Assembly (NCBI GenBank): GCA_963169055.1
Contig: CAUJFU010000297.1
Location: forward strand, 1-17,288
Direction of reading: 5' to 3'
DNA length: 17,288 nt
Source of the DNA: Myxococcota bacterium
Lineage (GTDB): Bacteria > Myxococcota_C > UBA6777
Part shown: positions 15,700 to 17,288 of the stretch, one piece after another
Position numbering within the stretch: the first letter of the stretch is position 1
How the letters are laid out: every line of letters starts with the position of its first letter
Notes under the pieces: model-generated
What the model saw: the letters and a program-made list of their open reading frames with translations, nothing else
Told to the model about the DNA's origin: nothing
Databases searched by the model: none
Translations under genes and position numbers: made by a program

Positions 15700-16914
15700 A
15701 TGACGATGGACTGGAGCCAGATCCCCGCGATCAATCAGATCGATTTGACCGGCAAACGGGTCTTCATGCGCCTTGATCTCAATGCCCCGATCAAAGACGG
15801 AAAAGTCAAAGACGACACGCGACTTCGCGCTGTTCTTCCCACCATCAACTACGCTCTCGCCCGAAATGCCCGCTTGATCCTCGCCTCTCACCTTGGACGA
15901 CCCAAAGGCGTGGACCCCTCCCAAAGCCTCGAACCCGTCGCCGCAAAACTCGCCGAACTCCTCAACCACGAGATCAAGCTCTCCGATTATCCCGTCGGAG
16001 ACGCCACCCAAAAACTCGTCTCCGAACTCCGCAACAACGAGATCTTGTTGCTCGAAAACCTCCGTTTTGACAAAGGCGAAAGCAAAAACGACGAAGAACT
16101 CTCCAAACAATTCGCCAGCTATGCCGACGTCTACATCAACGACGCCTTCGGAACCGCACACCGCGCCCACGCTTCAACCGCCGGCATGATCCCCTTTGTC
16201 CAAGGCCCCTCTGGCGTCGGCTTCCTCATGCACAAAGAGATCGCTGCCCTCACCCACCTGCTCAACGATCCCGCCCGCCCCTTCGTGGCTGTGCTTGGAG
16301 GTGCCAAAGTCTCCGACAAGATCGGACTGATCCAAAACCTCCTCGGACAATGCCAATCCATCCTGATCGGCGGGGCCATGGCCTACACCTTCCTCAAAGC
16401 CCTCGACCTCCCCGTCGGTGCCTCCCGCTTTGAAGAAGATCAACTCCCTCTCGCCGCTACCCTCCTCAAAAAAGCCGAAGCTCGCGGCGTCAAACTCCTC
16501 CTCCCCGAAGATCACGTCGTCGCCGCCGAGATCAGCGCCGAAGCCAAAACCCGCATCATCACCGACAAATTCCAAGCCGAAGACATGGGCTTGGATATCG
16601 GCCCCCGCACTCTCGCCACCTACAGCGAGATCATCCACAACGCAGGCAAAGTCTTTTGGAATGGTCCGATGGGCGTCTTTGAAGTCGCCCCCTTTGCAGC
16701 AGGCACACGCGCTGTCGCCGAAGCCATGGCCAAAACCAACGCTTACACTCTGATCGGTGGAGGTGACTCTGCCGCTGCCGTCGAACAGTTCGGTCTCGCC
16801 GACAAGATCAGCCACATCTCCACAGGTGGCGGAGCTTCTCTCACCTTCCTCGAAGGTGAAGTCCTCCCCGGACTCGAAGCCCTCCGCCTCGCCAATCCCC
16901 CGAAAAAAGACTGA
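15700..16914 (+). CDS. pgk: Phosphoglycerate kinase
   Basis: 404 residues, the usual family length. ATG at 15700 has AAGGG with 6 nt spacing; ATG at 15706 is an alternative. It transfers phosphate between 1,3-bisphosphoglycerate and ADP in glycolysis, in the cytoplasm. Motifs in order: RLDLNAP (24-30, substrate binding), ASHLGRPKG (62-70), LLENLRFDKGE, NDAFGTAHRAHAST, VLGGAKVSDKIGLI (hinge and nucleotide site), ILIGGAMAYTFLKA, LPEDHVVA, MGLDIGPRT, VFWNGPMGVFE, TLIGGGDSAAAVEQFG, and the C-terminal STGGGASLTFLEGEVLPGL. No key segment is missing. It is not clustered with gap or tpi here. Codon choice is Cys/Ala/Pro C-ending except before Ile, where G-ending codons are used. A terminator-like hairpin and then a mobile element follow. 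Confidence 0.97.
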   Translation: MTMDWSQIPAINQIDLTGKRVFMRLDLNAPIKDGKVKDDTRLRAVLPTINYALARNARLILASHLGRPKGVDPSQSLEPVAAKLAELLNHEIKLSDYPVGDATQKLVSELRNNEILLLENLRFDKGESKNDEELSKQFASYADVYINDAFGTAHRAHASTAGMIPFVQGPSGVGFLMHKEIAALTHLLNDPARPFVAVLGGAKVSDKIGLIQNLLGQCQSILIGGAMAYTFLKALDLPVGASRFEEDQLPLAATLLKKAEARGVKLLLPEDHVVAAEISAEAKTRIITDKFQAEDMGLDIGPRTLATYSEIIHNAGKVFWNGPMGVFEVAPFAAGTRAVAEAMAKTNAYTLIGGGDSAAAVEQFGLADKISHISTGGGASLTFLEGEVLPGLEALRLANPPKKD

Positions 16915-16928
16915 TCCTCTCGCTTTGT

Positions 16929-16984
16929 AAGCCCTTCCCCCGTACGCCAAAGCGCCTCCGCACCCCGTACGCACAGGGCTTTTC
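16929..16984 (+). terminator. Terminator-like hairpin downstream of pgk
   Basis: An outer 7-bp stem aagccct (16929-16935) / agggctt (16975-16981) runs into a short T run (ttttct). Inside, cgtacg (16941-16946) pairs with cgtacg (16966-16971). It lies 15 nt after the pgk stop. The loop is longer than in a classical intrinsic terminator, so confidence is moderate. Confidence 0.5.
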
Positions 16985-16991
16985 TGTTGCC

Positions 16992-17024
16992 TTCCAACAA
17001 GACCGTCGTGCGGGATTGTTGGAA
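16992..17024. other. Perfect 9-bp inverted repeat between pgk and the mobile element
   Basis: ttccaacaa (16992-17000) pairs with ttgttggaa (17016-17024) around a 15-nt loop that itself holds ccg/cgg. There is no T-tract. It may be a second terminator arm, an operator, or part of the element's subterminal DNA. Confidence 0.45.
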
Positions 17025-17060
17025 CATACGCCACCCAAGCAAAGGTATGCCCGTCAATAA

Positions 17061-17275
17061 CCCACCCCTAAAGGGGCGGGCTTGTTTCGGCAAGTCCGGT
17101 TGACCAGACGACAACAGAGGAAGTGGCGCAAGCCAAGTTGTTTGTAAACGATAGAGAGCATGTAGAGACCCTCGGATGCCGCCTCAGTTCGGGGCCCTCT
17201 CGTGGCGCTGTAAACATCTGCTTGGGTAAGCGGAAGTCAACCACAATGCGAAGGCTCTTCTATCCCGTCGAGAGG
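17061..17275 (+). ncRNA. HEARO RNA / IscB-type omega RNA
   Basis: Recognised by resemblance to the HEARO family (HNH endonuclease-associated RNA and ORF), which was later shown to be the omega guide RNA of IscB nucleases. Structure visible here: a 5' hairpin 17061-17068/17073-17080 (one A.C mismatch, taaa loop); a cttg/caag stem around tttcgg just after it; a long-range 7-bp stem ggttgac (17098-17104) / gtcaacc (17236-17242) closing the core; and a GNRA hairpin tggc-gcaa-gcca (17124-17135). Recalled family-like segments are aagttgtttgtaaacgat, accctcggatgccgcctcag, gcttgggtaagcgga and ggctcttctatcccgtcgag. It ends directly at an ATG, as expected for HEARO. The RNA would carry a guide at its 5' end and bind the nuclease encoded just downstream. 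Identification is from memory of the family, not a covariance search. Confidence 0.8.
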
Positions 17276-17288
17276 ATGTCGGATTCTG
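17276..17288 (+). CDS. Start of a presumed IscB/IsrB nuclease ORF, cut by window edge
   Basis: Only ATG TCG GAT TCT G is visible (M-S-D-S). The call rests on position: HEARO/omega RNAs lie immediately 5' of the IscB or IsrB ORF, and the conserved gtcgagagg end of the RNA abuts this ATG. IscB is an RNA-guided RuvC/HNH endonuclease related to the Cas9 ancestor; IsrB lacks HNH. Which one is present, and whether it is intact, cannot be told from 13 nt. Confidence 0.6.

Larger units (their letters stand above)
17061..17288 (+). mobile_element. 5' part of an IS200/IS605-type IscB/HEARO element
   Basis: The left end is taken as the cccacccc/ggggcggg hairpin at 17061-17080, which begins the HEARO-like RNA. 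The element runs out of the window to the right, so neither the ORF nor the right end can be seen. IscB/IsrB elements belong to the IS200/IS605 superfamily and usually depend on a TnpA transposase in trans. The exact boundary is uncertain by some tens of bases, and no target duplication is expected for this type. Confidence 0.65.

Noticed and set aside
16174-17034. Minus-strand ORF of 286 codons antisense to pgk
   Set aside because: It arises from the strong codon bias of pgk on the other strand; the product is Gly/Asp/Glu/Phe-rich noise without motifs or a credible ribosome binding site.
17061-17087. Intrinsic terminator (hairpin plus cttgttt)
   Set aside because: It looks terminator-like, but it forms the first hairpin of the HEARO-like RNA and the conserved sequence continues for nearly 200 nt beyond it.
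17061-17275. Group II intron or other ribozyme end
   Set aside because: No domain V-like hairpin or typical intron 5' GTGCG start is visible, whereas the order of segments and the ATG at the 3' end fit HEARO.

Overview
The window looks like chromosomal DNA from a Myxococcota (deltaproteobacterial-type) bacterium of moderate GC content. Four things point there. Two secreted proteins end in MYXO-CTERM-like tails (Cys motif, hydrophobic segment, Arg cluster). One protein ends in a domain resembling the AgmX/PglI C-terminal domain. Several exported proteins carry long Glu/Ala/Thr/Pro/Ser linkers after a lipobox. A trypsin-fold protease is fused to Cys-rich modules. No rRNA, tRNA or CRISPR array was seen.

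Left part (1-7211), cell-surface proteins: a truncated FG-GAP/VCBS-repeat lipoprotein (minus, runs off the left edge); a small unrecognised protein with seven heptapeptide repeats and a coiled coil (minus); a pectinacetylesterase/Notum-like lipoprotein hydrolase (plus); a Cys-rich MYXO-CTERM protein with PPTD and PADN repeats (minus); a structured and tandemly duplicated spacer; and a large trypsin-like protease with a lipobox at one end and a MYXO-CTERM-like tail at the other (minus).

Middle part (7473-15562): glucokinase (glk) followed by an exported TPR-like protein (plus); coaBC (coenzyme A biosynthesis) overlapping by 4 nt a HEAT-repeat plus DUF1460 putative cell-wall amidase (minus); then a divergent exported protein pairing a TIKI/TraB/ChaN-like domain (two GxxH motifs) with an AgmX/PglI-like tail.

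Right part (15563-17288): a clear sigma70-type promoter, a complete phosphoglycerate kinase gene (pgk), a terminator-like hairpin, and then, at the extreme right edge, what I recognise as a HEARO RNA, now known as the omega RNA of IscB-type RNA-guided nucleases. It is followed immediately by an ATG that should start the IscB/IsrB ORF; only 13 nt of it are in the window. This is the most notable feature: the 5' end of an IS200/IS605-type, RNA-guided nuclease element inserted just downstream of pgk.

A window-wide oddity is context-dependent codon choice. Before Ile-ATC the preceding codon is usually switched to a G-ending synonym, so GATC sites are strongly over-represented.
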